59,556 bases of DNA from Streptococcus pseudopneumoniae (GTDB lineage: Bacteria > Bacillota > Bacilli > Lactobacillales > Streptococcaceae). The DNA lies in contig NZ_JUUO01000133.1 of assembly GCF_001074975.1 (NCBI RefSeq), forward strand, positions 1-59,556, written 5' to 3'. The notes under the pieces are model-generated. The model was not told the DNA's origin and searched no databases. It worked only from the letters and a program-made list of their open reading frames with translations. The first letter of the stretch is position 1. Each line of letters begins with the position of its first letter. Positions 16,594-25,891 of this stretch are shown in pieces. A program made the translations under genes and the position numbers.

Positions 16594-17671
16594 TAAAATT
16601 GTTGAATACAAGAACCTGATTGCTTTTCATCCAGGTCAGTATGTCAGTGAGTTAATCGAAGATTATAATGTAACGCAGAAGGAATTTGCGGAGCGTTTGG
16701 GAGTTTCGGCAAAGACTGTCAGCAAGCTCGTCAATGCTGAGGAGTCCATCAGTAAAGAAACGGCTCATAAGTTAGCTAAGCTAAGCGGAGTTTCCATGCA
16801 AACTTGGCTCAATCTTCAGAATGCTTATGATGTAAAAGTGGCTGAGATTGCAGAGGAAAGAGAGCTTGAAGAAGGTAGCGAGAAAGAAATCTGTGAGATG
16901 ATTGATTTCAAGTATTTTAGGGAAAAAGGCTACGTTCCAGACAAACGCTATAGCTTGAAGGAAAAGATTGTCGAGCTTCGCAAGATTCTAGGTGTGGCAA
17001 GTCTAGAAAATCTTACATCTTTTAATCATCTAGTCAGCTATCGGAATACGCGTAAGTTCACGACTAAAAGTATAGTGAATTCCAATATTATGTTGGAGTT
17101 GGCGTCTAAAAAAGCACGTGATACAACAACTATCAAGCTCAATCGTAGAAAGCTAGAAAGAAGCTTGCCTGCTTTGAGAAAGTTGACCAGACAAGATCCA
17201 GAAGAATTTACTCAACGTTTGTCTGATATTTTGTTAGACTGTGGTGTTGTCCTAGTCGGTCTACCTGCCTTACCAAATGCCAATCTGAATGGAGCGACTA
17301 AAAAATTCAGTAATGGCAGTGCCTTACTTTTACTCACGGATCGAAACAAAGTATCCGATATTTTCTGGTTTTCACTTTTCCATGAGATTGGACATATTTT
17401 ACAAAATGACTTTTCATCTGATGATGGGAATAGCGCATCTTACCGACATTCTGAGGAACAGGCAGACCAGTTTGCAAAAGATTTCTTGATTAGACCGGAA
17501 GACTATCAAGCTTTTGTCAAAAAAGGAAAGTTTGATAAGTCAGATATTCTTCGCTTTTCTGAGGAGATAGACATTCATCCGAGCGTCGTTTTAGGCAGAT
17601 TACAAAATGAAGGTATTCTAGGGTTTGACCGTTTCCGAGAACTAAAAGAGAATTATTACTTTGTTTCCTAA
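16586..17671 (+). CDS. HigA-type antitoxin fused to an ImmA/IrrE metallopeptidase domain
   Basis: A 361-residue protein, over three times the usual HigA length. Residues 12-80 hold an XRE helix-turn-helix of the HigA kind (EFAERLGVSAKTVSKLVN, then METWL-like MQTWLNLQNAYD). The C-terminal half carries HEIGH (266-270) and a downstream EEQADQFAKDFL helix, the zinc-site pattern of ImmA/IrrE (M78) peptidases. The start is fixed by the 8-base overlap with the toxin. It should neutralise the toxin and bind the upstream palindrome; the peptidase half may let the pair respond to damage or phage cues (inference). Confidence 0.82.
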   Translation: MSNKIVEYKNLIAFHPGQYVSELIEDYNVTQKEFAERLGVSAKTVSKLVNAEESISKETAHKLAKLSGVSMQTWLNLQNAYDVKVAEIAEERELEEGSEKEICEMIDFKYFREKGYVPDKRYSLKEKIVELRKILGVASLENLTSFNHLVSYRNTRKFTTKSIVNSNIMLELASKKARDTTTIKLNRRKLERSLPALRKLTRQDPEEFTQRLSDILLDCGVVLVGLPALPNANLNGATKKFSNGSALLLLTDRNKVSDIFWFSLFHEIGHILQNDFSSDDGNSASYRHSEEQADQFAKDFLIRPEDYQAFVKKGKFDKSDILRFSEEIDIHPSVVLGRLQNEGILGFDRFRELKENYYFVS

Positions 17672-17768
17672 GAGTCAGGAAATTTTTAGAAGAAGAAAAA
17701 GTTTCATACAGTTAGTAATTATTATTTCTTTTTTGCTCATATTCCGCTCATTTTTAAGATACAACTTT

Positions 17769-17789
17769 GTTTCCATATTTCCTGGAAAC
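17769..17789. other. Small perfect hairpin before the DUF1722 gene
   Basis: GTTTCCA (17769-17775) pairs with TGGAAAC (17783-17789). No T-tract follows. It sits 22 bases before the DUF1722 ATG and may be an operator or leader hairpin; function unknown. Confidence 0.35.
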
Positions 17790-17810
17790 TGATCAAAAGC
17801 AAGGAGAAAG

Positions 17811-18215
17811 ATGGAACAAACTAATCAAAAATCTCAATGCCAGCAACTCTGGGCGAGAAACAAATACCTCGTTTTGAGCCATTCCAGCAATATTTACAAT
17901 GAGATTCGCCAATACTTGAAGAATGAAGAGGTGGAGGTAAGTCATGTTCAAAAACTGATCGATCGTGCCAGTCAAATTCCTGAGCATAGAGGTCAGGTTT
18001 GCAATGCCTTTCAGCATATTTGGGGCTATTTTAAAAAGAAAGCGACAGATGCTGAGCGTGAGGACTATATGATCTTGCTGGATCGCTACCGCTATGGTCA
18101 GGTTTACAAGGAAGATGTGATTGCTAAGACGAGAGAGTTGCTTGAACGCTATCCCAATACCTACTTGCAACATTCGACTTTACTGAAAGAAGACTCCCAT
18201 GAGACTTTGGCATGA
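17811..18215 (+). CDS. DUF1722 (YbgA-like) protein
   Basis: A 134-residue cytoplasmic protein of the DUF1722/YbgA type. WARNKYLVLSHS near the start and ALxxIWGYFKKKAT-like and ELLERYPNTYLQHST-like segments follow the family pattern. A good AAGGAG site precedes the ATG. Function is unsettled; in other bacteria the domain is often near or fused to DNA-repair or photolyase genes, which suits the glycosylase-like gene overlapping its 3' end by 17 bases. A tandem 11-base repeat (CATGAGACTTT) lies in the overlap. Confidence 0.75.
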   Translation: MEQTNQKSQCQQLWARNKYLVLSHSSNIYNEIRQYLKNEEVEVSHVQKLIDRASQIPEHRGQVCNAFQHIWGYFKKKATDAEREDYMILLDRYRYGQVYKEDVIAKTRELLERYPNTYLQHSTLLKEDSHETLA

Positions 18216-18564
18216 GACTTTAATCGCACAACTTCCCCGTCCTCAACTTTTGGGGCAACATCGAGAGTGTTGCGCCCTGCGTGGCAATGGCTGGGACAGA
18301 AAGCATGCAACGGTGGACTATGTCTTTACCCACTCGCCCTATCGTCTCTATTCCTATCATGACTTGATTATGGAGGAGATGATTAAACGAGGCTTTAAGG
18401 TCAGTCCAGAGTGGCTGGACAAGAACTACCGAGGTAAGACCTGCGCTCCTTATTAAGACTCAGTAGAGGAAAAGCTGAGAAGTCCTATCTATAGTGAGCA
18501 TGATGCTACCTACTATGAGGAGTGTCTGGCAAATCTACGAGAGAAGGGGATAGAGCTGGAATAA
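18199..18564 (+). pseudogene. TIGR02328/Pyr_excise-like DNA glycosylase family gene with one nonsense codon
   Basis: Translation begins MRLWHETLIAQLPRPQLLGQ and continues with CCALRGNGW and DKNYRGKTCAPY, as in small TIGR02328 proteins related to pyrimidine-dimer glycosylases. A TAA at 18454-18456 stops it after 85 residues, yet the same frame continues for 35 codons (DSVEEKLRSPIYSEHDATYY onward) to a natural TAA at 18562-18564. One nonsense substitution is the simplest explanation; from memory, relatives have glutamine here, so CAA to TAA is likely. The 85-residue product may be inactive. It overlaps the DUF1722 gene by 17 bases. Confidence 0.78.
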
Positions 18565-18623
18565 TAGTAAGGATTGCCTTCAATTTATAACTCTTCCCAT
18601 AATTTTTTCGAATCATAAAGATG

Positions 18624-18656
18624 AGACCTTTGGAATTTTTCTAAGGTCTTCTTTTT
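18624..18656 (+). terminator. Terminator after the glycosylase-like gene
   Basis: AGACCTT (18624-18630) pairs with AAGGTCT (18643-18649), followed by a T-rich tract. Confidence 0.65.
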
Positions 18657-18669
18657 ATGAGTGTTCAGA

Positions 18670-18698
18670 TTTACTTTTAATAACTTTTGAGTTATAAT
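18670..18698 (+). promoter_or_regulatory. Promoter of the orphan antitoxin gene
   Basis: TTTACT (18670-18675), 17 bases, TATAAT (18693-18698). It lies over the start of the presumed toxin remnant, so the surviving antitoxin has its own promoter. Confidence 0.6.
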
Positions 18699-18761
18699 TT
18701 TAAAAAAGCCAAGCGTGAACTGAAGGACTTAATAGAAAGAGGGTTAAGTGATGAAGAATAG
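18684..18761 (+). pseudogene. Probable 3' remnant of a RelE/HigB-type toxin gene
   Basis: An open stretch of 25 codons without a start reads FKKAKRELKDLIERGLSDEE before a TAG that overlaps the antitoxin start by 11 bases. The basic tail and the overlap with an XRE antitoxin look like the C-terminus of a Gp49/HigB-type toxin. The 5' part of such a gene is absent. A chance open frame cannot be excluded. Confidence 0.35.
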
Positions 18762-19044
18762 TGCTATTGGGAGTAACTGGAAGGATGTCCGATCTGAACT
18801 CTTTACCAAGGAGGAAATCCTTGAAAGTGATATGCGAGTGGCTATCATGAGTGAGTTGATTGAGGCCAGACATGAGCAAGGAATCAGCCAGAAAAAGCTA
18901 GAGGAACTCAGTGGAGTGAGCCAGCCTGTCATAGCTAGGATGGAAACAGGCAAGACTAGCCCTCAGTTGGATACAGTCTTAAAAGTCTTAGCCAGTTTAG
19001 GAAAGACACTAGTAGTCGTCCCACTCGAACGGGAAAAGAGTTGA
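18751..19044 (+). CDS. XRE-family antitoxin-like protein (orphan HigA-type)
   Basis: A 97-residue protein with a C-terminal helix-turn-helix: IEARHEQGISQKKLEELSGV followed by SQPVIARMETGKTSPQLDTV, then KVLASLGKTLVVVPL, the usual end of the HigA/Gp49-partner antitoxins. I use the ATG at 18751, with an AAAGAGGG site upstream; a GTG one codon earlier is possible. No complete toxin gene is beside it, only a possible remnant. It may be a relic, an anti-addiction module, or a regulator taken over for another job. Confidence 0.8.
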   Translation: MKNSAIGSNWKDVRSELFTKEEILESDMRVAIMSELIEARHEQGISQKKLEELSGVSQPVIARMETGKTSPQLDTVLKVLASLGKTLVVVPLEREKS

Positions 19045-19057
19045 TTAGAGTAGACTC

Positions 19058-19163
19058 ATACTCAATGAAAATCAAAGAGCAAACTAGGAAACTAGCCGCA
19101 GGCTGTACTTGAGTACGGCAAGGCGACGTTGACGCGGTTTGAAGAGATTTTCGAAGAGTATTA
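19058..19163 (-). repeat. BOX element (A-C form, no boxB)
   Basis: It reads as boxC then boxA on the plus strand, so the element points left. It contains ACGGCAAGGCGACG (boxA, the part matched by the BOX-PCR primer) and CAAAGAGCAAACTAGGAA (boxC), and ends in ATACTC/GAGTAT. It carries no 45-bp boxB unit, unlike the two BOX elements later in the window. About 105 bp. Confidence 0.88.
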
Positions 19164-19267
19164 TAGTCTTTTCTAATAGCAATCCATAGTCACCTATAAG
19201 AATTACTAATAAGGCGTTTGAGTATTCTAACTGGAATACGGCTTTAAAACAAGCTACACAAATGATT

Positions 19268-19297
19268 TGAGGCATTTGTCTCAGGTCTTTTTCTTTT
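19268..19297 (+). terminator. Weak hairpin with T-run upstream of metE
   Basis: TGAGGC/GTCTCA (one G-U pair) with a 4-base loop, then a T-rich run. It may stop read-through into metE. The rest of 19164-19310 shows only a small GTATTC/GAATAC hairpin (about 19221-19238) and no gene. Confidence 0.4.
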
Positions 19298-19311
19298 GTC
19301 TAAAACAGAGA

Positions 19312-19328
19312 TATAGTTTCAAACTATA
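19312..19328 (+). promoter_or_regulatory. MET-box upstream of metE (LysR-type MetR/MtaR site)
   Basis: TATAGTTTCAAACTATA is a perfect 17-base palindrome and extends to 21 bases with flanking GA/TC. It equals the streptococcal MET-box as I know it, bound by a LysR-type methionine regulator. It lies 82 bases before the metE ATG, upstream of a likely weak promoter (TATACA at 19351, poor -35), which suits activation. Confidence 0.8.
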
Positions 19329-19410
19329 TCAAAGCCTAATTTTTTACAATTATACAGATGATTTCTTTTCTGTTAAGATAGTTTCAACAACAATTTTTGG
19401 AGGACACATC

Positions 19411-21660
19411 ATGTCAACTACAATCATCGGTTTCCCTCGTTTGGGTGAATTCCGCGAATTAAAATTTACAACTGAAAAATACTTTAGAAAAGAAATCTCA
19501 GAAGAAGAACTCTTGGCAGCAGCAAAAGACTTGCGTGCTAAACACTGGAACATTGTCAAAGAAAAAGGCATCACTGAAATTCCATCAAATGACTTTTCTC
19601 ACTATGACAACTTCCTAGATGCAGCTTTCCTCTTTAACGTGGTACCTGCTTCAGTTCAAAACTTGGACTTGTCTGACCTTGAGCGCTACTTCGCTTTGGG
19701 TCGTGGTTACCAAGGAGAAAAAGGGGACGTGCGTGCCCTTCCGATGAAGAAATGGTTCAACACCAACTATCACTACATCGTTCCTAAATTTGAAAAAGAC
19801 ACTCAAGTGAAACTTGCAGGTCACAAGATCTTTGATGAGTTCCAAGAAGCAAAAGAACTTGGCCTTAACACTCGTCCAGTCCTTGTAGGACCATTCACTT
19901 TCCTTCAATTGTCAGACTTTGAAGAAGGCGTGAAAGCCGAAGACTTCGTAGACAGCTTAGTAGCTGCTTACCAAGAAGTTTTTGCAAAATTAGCTGAACT
20001 TGGTGCGACTCGTATCCAATTGGACGAAGCGGCTCTTGTAAAAGATTTGACAGCTGAAGAAAAAGCTCTTTTCTTGAACCTTTACAACAAACTTTTGGCT
20101 AATAAGAAAGGTCTTGAAGTCTTGCTTCAAACTTACTTCGGAGACGTTCGTGACGTTTACGCTGACCTTGTGAAATTGCCAGTAGATGCAATCGGTCTTG
20201 ACTTCGTTGAAGGTAAGAAAACTCTTGAACTCGTTAAAGGTGGCTTCCCAGCTGACAAGACTCTTTATGCAGGTATTGTCAATGGTAAAAACATCTGGCG
20301 CAACAACTACGAAAAGAGCTTAGCTGTTCTTGAGCAAATCCCAGCTGAAAACATTGTCTTGACAAGCTCATGCTCACTTCTTCATGTGCCATTTACAACT
20401 GCTAATGAAGAATTTGAACCAGCTATCTTGAACCACTTTGCATTTGCGGTTGAAAAATTAGATGAGATCCGTGACTTGGATGCTATTCGCAACGGTCAAG
20501 GTGAAGAAGCGCTTGCTGCTAACAAAGAACTCTTTGCGACTGAGCGTGTTGGTGAAAATGCTGAACTTCGTGCTCGTATCGCTGGATTGACTGACGCAGA
20601 CTACACTCGTTTGCCAGCCTTTGCAGAACGTGAAGCAATCCAAGAAGAAGCTTTCAAACTTCCAGCACTTCCAACAACAACGATCGGTTCATTCCCTCAA
20701 ACTAAGGAAGTTCGTGCTAAACGTTTGGCCTTCCGTAAGGGTGAATTGTCACAAGAAGAATACGATGCCTTCCTTGCTGAAACCATCGACGAATGGATCA
20801 AATGGCAAGAAGAAGTTGGATTTGACGTGCTTGTACACGGTGAATTCGAGCGTAATGACATGGTTGAGTACTTCGGTCAAAACTTGTCAGGTTACCTCTT
20901 CTCTAAGAACGGTTGGGTACAATCATACGGTATGCGTGGGGTTAAACCACCAATCATCTGGGGCGATGTTACTCGTCTCAACCCAATCACTGTTAAATGG
21001 TCTAGCTACGCACAAAGCCGTACGGACAAACCTGTTAAAGGTATGTTGACTGGACCTGTTACTATCCTTAACTGGTCATTCCCACGTGAAGACATCTCTA
21101 TCAAGGATTCGACTCTTCAAATCGCCCTTGCCATCAAGGATGAAGTTCTTGACCTTGAAGCTGCTGGTGTGAAAATCATCCAAATCGACGAGGCTGCTCT
21201 TCGTGAGAAATTGCCACTCCGCCGTAGTGACTGGTACGAAGACTACCTTGACTGGGCAATTCCTGCCTTCCGCTTGGTACACTCAACTGTAGCGCCAGAT
21301 ACTCAAATCCACACTCACATGTGTTACTCAGAATTTACAGATATCATCCCAGCCATCGATAACTTGGATGCGGACGTTATTTCCTTTGAAGCTAGCCGTT
21401 CAAACCTTGAAATCTTGGACGAACTCAAAGCGAAAAACTTCCAGACAGAAGTGGGTCCTGGGGTTTACGATATCCACTCACCTCGTGTGCCTAACGAAGG
21501 CGAAATCGACCACACAATCGAAGCTATCCTTGCCAAAGTGCCAAGCAAGAAAGTTTGGATCAACCCTGACTGTGGTTTGAAAACACGTGGTATTCCAGAA
21601 ACTAAAGAAAGCTTGATCCGCCTTGTAGAAGCTGCAAAAGCTGCGCGTGAGAAATTGTAA
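19411..21660 (+). CDS. metE: Cobalamin-independent methionine synthase
   Basis: A 749-residue enzyme moving the methyl group of 5-methyltetrahydropteroyl-triglutamate to homocysteine to make methionine in the cytoplasm. The C-terminal zinc site is intact: His636 and Cys638 in THMCYSEF and Cys721 in NPDCGLKTR. The N-terminal start [19 protein letters not shown] fits the family; the ATG at 19411 has a GGAGG site, so the 48 codons upstream in frame are leader. Codon use is that of a highly expressed gene. It is followed by metF 61 bases later and preceded by the MET-box. Confidence 0.97.
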   Translation: MSTTIIGFPRLGEFRELKFTTEKYFRKEISEEELLAAAKDLRAKHWNIVKEKGITEIPSNDFSHYDNFLDAAFLFNVVPASVQNLDLSDLERYFALGRGYQGEKGDVRALPMKKWFNTNYHYIVPKFEKDTQVKLAGHKIFDEFQEAKELGLNTRPVLVGPFTFLQLSDFEEGVKAEDFVDSLVAAYQEVFAKLAELGATRIQLDEAALVKDLTAEEKALFLNLYNKLLANKKGLEVLLQTYFGDVRDVYADLVKLPVDAIGLDFVEGKKTLELVKGGFPADKTLYAGIVNGKNIWRNNYEKSLAVLEQIPAENIVLTSSCSLLHVPFTTANEEFEPAILNHFAFAVEKLDEIRDLDAIRNGQGEEALAANKELFATERVGENAELRARIAGLTDADYTRLPAFAEREAIQEEAFKLPALPTTTIGSFPQTKEVRAKRLAFRKGELSQEEYDAFLAETIDEWIKWQEEVGFDVLVHGEFERNDMVEYFGQNLSGYLFSKNGWVQSYGMRGVKPPIIWGDVTRLNPITVKWSSYAQSRTDKPVKGMLTGPVTILNWSFPREDISIKDSTLQIALAIKDEVLDLEAAGVKIIQIDEAALREKLPLRRSDWYEDYLDWAIPAFRLVHSTVAPDTQIHTHMCYSEFTDIIPAIDNLDADVISFEASRSNLEILDELKAKNFQTEVGPGVYDIHSPRVPNEGEIDHTIEAILAKVPSKKVWINPDCGLKTRGIPETKESLIRLVEAAKAAREKL

Positions 21661-21721
21661 GATTCGATTTCTCCCTACAATGGTTGCTCAAAAAGAAATC
21701 AACTAGAAAAGGTTCGTATAT

Positions 21722-22591
21722 ATGTCACGTCAAACACCGTCACTCTCATTTGAAGTTTTCCCTCCAAATCCAGCAGTAGGCAATGATAAAATTATTGCAG
21801 CTCTTCAAGATATGCAGGAGCTAGCACCACACTTTATCAGTGTAACTGCCAGCAATAATAAATTTAATATCAAGGAAACGACGGTCCGTTTGGCTGACTT
21901 TATCCAAAATGATTTGGCGATTCCGACCATTGCCCACTTGCCAGCTATCTATTTGACTAAGGACAAGGTTGCTGAAACTATTGCTGACTTGGACAAGGTT
22001 GGGGTGCAGAAAATCTTGGCTCTTCGTGGAGATATTATCCCTGATGTGGAGCCGCAAAAGGATTTCCGCTATGCAACCGACTTGATTGAGTTCATCAAGG
22101 AACAAGCTCCTCACTTTGATATTATTGGAGCTTGCTATCCAGAAGGGCATCCAGATTCGCCAAATCAGATTTCAGATATCCAAAACCTTAAGAAGAAAGT
22201 AGATGCAGGCTGTTCTAGCCTTGTAACTCAGCTTTTCTTTGACAATGAGCGCTTCTATGATTTCCAAGACAAGTGCATCTTAGCTGGGATTGATGTCCCC
22301 ATTCATGCAGGGATTATGCCAATCCTGAATCGAAATCAGGCTCTCCGTCTCTTGAAGACTTGTGAGAATATCCATCTTCCACGCAAATTTAAAGCCATCT
22401 TAGACAAGTATGAGCATGACCCTGAGTCGCTCAGAGCAGCAGGACTTGCCTATGCCGTGGACCAAATCGTGGACTTGGTAACTCAGGATGTGGCTGGTGT
22501 TCATCTCTATACCATGAACAATGCCGAAACAGCAAAATACATCCACCAAGCAACACATGCTTTGTTTAATCATCAACCTCAAGGATCATAA
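21722..22591 (+). CDS. metF: 5,10-methylenetetrahydrofolate reductase
   Basis: A 289-residue flavoprotein of the MTHFR family that makes the 5-methyltetrahydrofolate used by MetE. The barrel begins SLSFEVFPP, with ALRGD, GACYPEGHPDS and VTQLFFDN motifs in the usual order. An AAAGG site lies about 9 bases before the ATG. It shares the metE transcript, hence MET-box control, and ends before hairpins separating it from the convergent msmR. Confidence 0.95.
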   Translation: MSRQTPSLSFEVFPPNPAVGNDKIIAALQDMQELAPHFISVTASNNKFNIKETTVRLADFIQNDLAIPTIAHLPAIYLTKDKVAETIADLDKVGVQKILALRGDIIPDVEPQKDFRYATDLIEFIKEQAPHFDIIGACYPEGHPDSPNQISDIQNLKKKVDAGCSSLVTQLFFDNERFYDFQDKCILAGIDVPIHAGIMPILNRNQALRLLKTCENIHLPRKFKAILDKYEHDPESLRAAGLAYAVDQIVDLVTQDVAGVHLYTMNNAETAKYIHQATHALFNHQPQGS

Positions 22592-22625
22592 ACAATAAAC
22601 CATTCCTCTTTTTCATGTAGTAATG

Positions 22626-22674
22626 GGCTAAACTCCCAAACTAAGTTCCACCGCTAGTAAAAGTGGAACTTAGT
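22626..22674. repeat. Direct repeat, left copy, bounding the raffinose cluster
   Basis: It contains CCCAAACTAAGTTCCACCGC and ends in a perfect 12-bp hairpin, ACTAAGTTCCAC (22640-22651) with GTGGAACTTAGT (22663-22674). A near copy in the same orientation lies at 30598-30645, beyond gtfA. Just upstream, CCATTCCTC (from about 22600) resembles the terminator at 30660. Confidence 0.75.
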
Positions 22675-22689
22675 CTGATAAAAATTGTA

Positions 22690-22732
22690 AAAACCAGTGG
22701 AATTCCGTGTTAGGGTATGTTCCACTGGTTTT
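22690..22732. terminator. Bidirectional terminator between metF and msmR
   Basis: A perfect 13-bp stem AAAACCAGTGGAA / TTCCACTGGTTTT with a 17-base loop and A/T runs at both ends. It serves the convergent genes on each side. Confidence 0.8.
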
Positions 22733-22746
22733 AATAATGCTTGATT

Positions 22747-23607
22747 TTATAGTGTTTCCTTTCTCACTAGTAGGTATTGAGAGTATTCTTTTCTTGTATG
22801 ACTTGGAGTCTGATTAAAGTATTGTTTATAAGCTTTCGAAAAATGGAGTGGATCTGAAAAACCTACCGAGCATGCAATTACCTTGATAGACTCTTGGGTA
22901 TTCTCGAGAAGTTGTTTAGCTCGGTGCATTCGAACATAGAGTAGGTATTCTTTGGGGGATAAGGTGTTAAATTCTTTGAATACGCTTGATAAGTAGCTTC
23001 TGTGAACGGATAGTTCTTTTGCTAAATCTTGAATTGTAAGTGATTGAGGATAGTGGCTATCAATTAATCGTTTGCATTCAAGATAGAGTTGGTAGGTTGA
23101 TGAAATATTCTTTTTTTTCTGATTGGGAGCAATAGTTCCCAGATGAAACATCAGTTCATGGAGTTGTCCCATGATATGGAGTTGAGCTAATTCATTTGAT
23201 TTTGTAATCTGAGCGAAGCGAACAATGTCTGAGATGAGTTTTGCAGTAGTCTGAGTATGACAAGTTTCAGATTGGATGAGATAGGATTGGTCAGAAATTT
23301 GAGAAAGAGCAAAATAGTCAGGAGCTTTCCCTCCAGTGATTCCTAACCAGTAGTAGGCCCAAGGTTTTTCACTATCAGCTTGATAAAAGGTTAGTTCATC
23401 TGGTTTTAATAGAAAGAAATCTCCTTCTTTTAAATCAACAATTTTACCCTTGTAATGAAATTTTCCTTGTCCTTTACTAATATAATGTAAAACGTATGTA
23501 TCACGAATGGCTGGTCCAAAAGAGTAATTAGGTGTGCATTCCTCATATCCATAAAACCTTAGGGAAAGATCAATTGTTCCAGTCTGGTATTCTGAAAAAA
23601 CTAGCAT
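22747..23607 (-). CDS. msmR: AraC-family activator of the raffinose/melibiose operon
   Basis: A 286-residue regulator. The N-terminal half is a cupin-like sugar-sensing domain (YVLHYISKGQGKFHYKGK, GDFFLLKPDEL). The C-terminal 100 residues hold two AraC helix-turn-helices: IQDLAKELSVHRSYLSSVFK and VIACSVGFSDPLHFSKAYK. It is divergent from aga with an AGGAGG site, the position of MsmR/RafR. It should activate aga-rafEFG-gtfA when alpha-galactosides are present. The aga promoter has a poor -35 box, as expected for activation. Confidence 0.9.
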   Translation of the reverse strand: MLVFSEYQTGTIDLSLRFYGYEECTPNYSFGPAIRDTYVLHYISKGQGKFHYKGKIVDLKEGDFFLLKPDELTFYQADSEKPWAYYWLGITGGKAPDYFALSQISDQSYLIQSETCHTQTTAKLISDIVRFAQITKSNELAQLHIMGQLHELMFHLGTIAPNQKKKNISSTYQLYLECKRLIDSHYPQSLTIQDLAKELSVHRSYLSSVFKEFNTLSPKEYLLYVRMHRAKQLLENTQESIKVIACSVGFSDPLHFSKAYKQYFNQTPSHTRKEYSQYLLVRKETL

Positions 23608-23660
23608 GTGCTACCTCCTACCTAACATTTTACCATATTCTTGATACATTTTTCTATTTT

Positions 23661-23685
23661 AGAAAGCGATTTCAGATGATAAAAT
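23661..23685 (+). promoter_or_regulatory. aga promoter with catabolite-responsive (cre) site
   Basis: AGAAAGCGATTTCA (23661-23674) matches the CcpA cre pattern closely and overlaps the -35/spacer region of a TAAAAT -10 box (23680-23685). The -35 position (TTTTAG) is poor. The layout fits MsmR activation with CcpA repression. Confidence 0.65.
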
Positions 23686-23714
23686 AGAAGCAAGAAATCG
23701 AAGAGGTAAAGTAA

Positions 23715-25877
23715 ATGGGAATTAGGATAGAGAATAATCTATTTTATGTTGAGAGTAAAAATCTAAGTTTGATTATTGAAAATCGTGATGGGTACTTACT
23801 ACTGAAACATTTAGGAAAGACTATTAAGAACTATAAAGGTTCCAATAGTGTTTATGAACGAGATCATGCCTTTTCAGGAAATCCAACGGCTAATAATCGA
23901 ACCTTTAGTTTGGATACACAACGTCAGATTTTCGGACAACATGGCTTAGGAGATTTTAGAAAACCAACCTTACAGGTTCAGCATGATGCAACTGAAGTAA
24001 CAGACTTTCGATTTGTAGAAGCAAAGATTTTAAAAGGTCAGAATGGTCCACAGGGCTTACCTTCTCCACATAGCATGGACGATACAGAGACGCTTGCCTT
24101 GATTTTAGAAGATCCTAAGGCTCAACTTAGTCTGACTTTGTATTATACAGCTTTTGATAATGTTGCGACAATTGCTAGCTACAGTAAATTGGAGAATAAT
24201 AGTAATCAGGAGGTTGTCATCCATAAAGATTTTTCTTTTATGGCTGATTTTCCAGCAACAGCTTACGAAATAGTAACTCTGCAGGGTGCTTATGCTCGTG
24301 AAAAGACTGTCAGACGTCAACAGGTAGAACAAGGAATCTTTTCGATTAGTTCGAACCGTGGAGCTTCTGGGCATGCTCAAACACCAGCTCTTCTACTATG
24401 CGAACAAGGAGTCACAGAGGATGCTGGGAATGTGTTTGCTATTCAACTAATGTATAGTGGCAACTTTGAAGCTTTTGTTCAAAAAAATCAATTGAATGAA
24501 ATTCGGCTGGCTATTGGGATTAATCCGGAAAACTTTTTTTGGAAGTTAGACCCTGAGGAATACTTTGAAACACCGGTAGCTTTAATGACCTATTCAGATC
24601 AGGGATTAACTGGTGTTAGTCAGGAAAGTCAGAATTTTGTACTGAAGCACATTATTCCAAGTAAATTTTCTAAAAAAGAACGTCCAATTCTAATCAATAA
24701 CTGGGAAGCTACTTACTTTGACTTTCAGAGAGAAAAACTGTTAGAGTTAGCAGATGAAGCTAAGAAAGTTGGCATTGAACTTTTTGTATTAGATGATGGG
24801 TGGTTTGGCAATCGCTTTGATGATAATCGTGCTTTAGGTGACTGGGTTGTTAATGAGGAAAAACTGGGTGGAAGTCTAGAAAGTCTGATTTCAGATATCC
24901 ACGAAAGAGGTTTGCAGTTTGGACTTTGGTTAGAACCTGAGATGATTTCTGTTGATAGTGATTTGTATCGTAAACATCCTGACTGGGCTATTCAGGTTCC
25001 AGGATATGAGCATACCTATTCTCGAAATCAATTAGTACTGAATCTTGCCAATCCTCAGGTAGTAGAATATTTGAAAAATGTTTTAGATGAACTCCTCTCT
25101 CATCATAAAATTGACTACATCAAATGGGATATGAACCGCAATATAACTAATCTGGGGAATGGTTCAGCCTACTTGGAAACCCAGATGCAGTCTCATCAGT
25201 ATATGTTGGGGCTTTACGAACTCGTTTCTTATCTGACAGAGAAACACAGTCATATTCTCTTTGAGTCCTGTTCTGGTGGTGGTGGACGAAATGATCTTGG
25301 TATGATGCGCTATTTCCCACAAGTCTGGGCTAGTGATAATACTGATGCCATTGCACGTTTACCAATTCAATACGGGTCATCTTATCTCTATCCAACCATT
25401 TCTATGGGGGCTCATGTGTCAGCAGTACCGAATCATCAGATGGGACGAAAGACACCGTTAGAAACACGTGGTCATGTGGCAATGATGGGAAATTTGGGCT
25501 ATGAGCTTGATTTGACAAGTTTATCCGATGAAGAGAAAGCTACGATTGCTAATCAGGTGAACTTGTATAAAGAATTACGACCAGTAGTTCAGTTTGGACA
25601 ACAGTATAGACTAATTAATCCCGATAATGAATCCAACGAAGCAGCTGTACAGTTCACTTATCAAGACCGTACGGTTGTAACCTATGTACGGGTCTTATCA
25701 ACGGTTGAGGAGATCGAGCCGACCCTGAAGCTCAAAGGCTTGGAAGAAGATGCACTCTATAGCTTAGAAGAGACCAACCAAGTCTATTCAGGAGCTGAGC
25801 TCATGTATGCTGGCTTAACCGTCGTTCTTCCTCAGGGAGATTTCCTCACTAAACAATATGTTTTTGTCAAAAAATAA
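23715..25877 (+). CDS. aga: Alpha-galactosidase (GH36)
   Basis: A 720-residue cytoplasmic alpha-galactosidase removing galactose from raffinose, melibiose and stachyose. The beta-sandwich N-terminal domain is followed by the GH36 barrel with nucleophile Asp472 in YIKWDMNR and acid/base Asp541 in [21 protein letters not shown] lies between them. There is no signal peptide, so substrates must be imported, which RafEFG encoded next would do. First gene of the operon, 14 bases before rafE. Length is normal. Confidence 0.96.
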   Translation: MGIRIENNLFYVESKNLSLIIENRDGYLLLKHLGKTIKNYKGSNSVYERDHAFSGNPTANNRTFSLDTQRQIFGQHGLGDFRKPTLQVQHDATEVTDFRFVEAKILKGQNGPQGLPSPHSMDDTETLALILEDPKAQLSLTLYYTAFDNVATIASYSKLENNSNQEVVIHKDFSFMADFPATAYEIVTLQGAYAREKTVRRQQVEQGIFSISSNRGASGHAQTPALLLCEQGVTEDAGNVFAIQLMYSGNFEAFVQKNQLNEIRLAIGINPENFFWKLDPEEYFETPVALMTYSDQGLTGVSQESQNFVLKHIIPSKFSKKERPILINNWEATYFDFQREKLLELADEAKKVGIELFVLDDGWFGNRFDDNRALGDWVVNEEKLGGSLESLISDIHERGLQFGLWLEPEMISVDSDLYRKHPDWAIQVPGYEHTYSRNQLVLNLANPQVVEYLKNVLDELLSHHKIDYIKWDMNRNITNLGNGSAYLETQMQSHQYMLGLYELVSYLTEKHSHILFESCSGGGGRNDLGMMRYFPQVWASDNTDAIARLPIQYGSSYLYPTISMGAHVSAVPNHQMGRKTPLETRGHVAMMGNLGYELDLTSLSDEEKATIANQVNLYKELRPVVQFGQQYRLINPDNESNEAAVQFTYQDRTVVTYVRVLSTVEEIEPTLKLKGLEEDALYSLEETNQVYSGAELMYAGLTVVLPQGDFLTKQYVFVKK

Positions 25878-25891
25878 AAGGAGACAGCCAA

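Noticed and set aside
19058..19163. RUP (repeat unit of pneumococcus) assignment for the element before metE
   Set aside because: Its size is near that of RUP, but it contains the boxA sequence matched by the BOX-PCR primer and a boxC end, and it aligns with the two longer BOX copies in the window.
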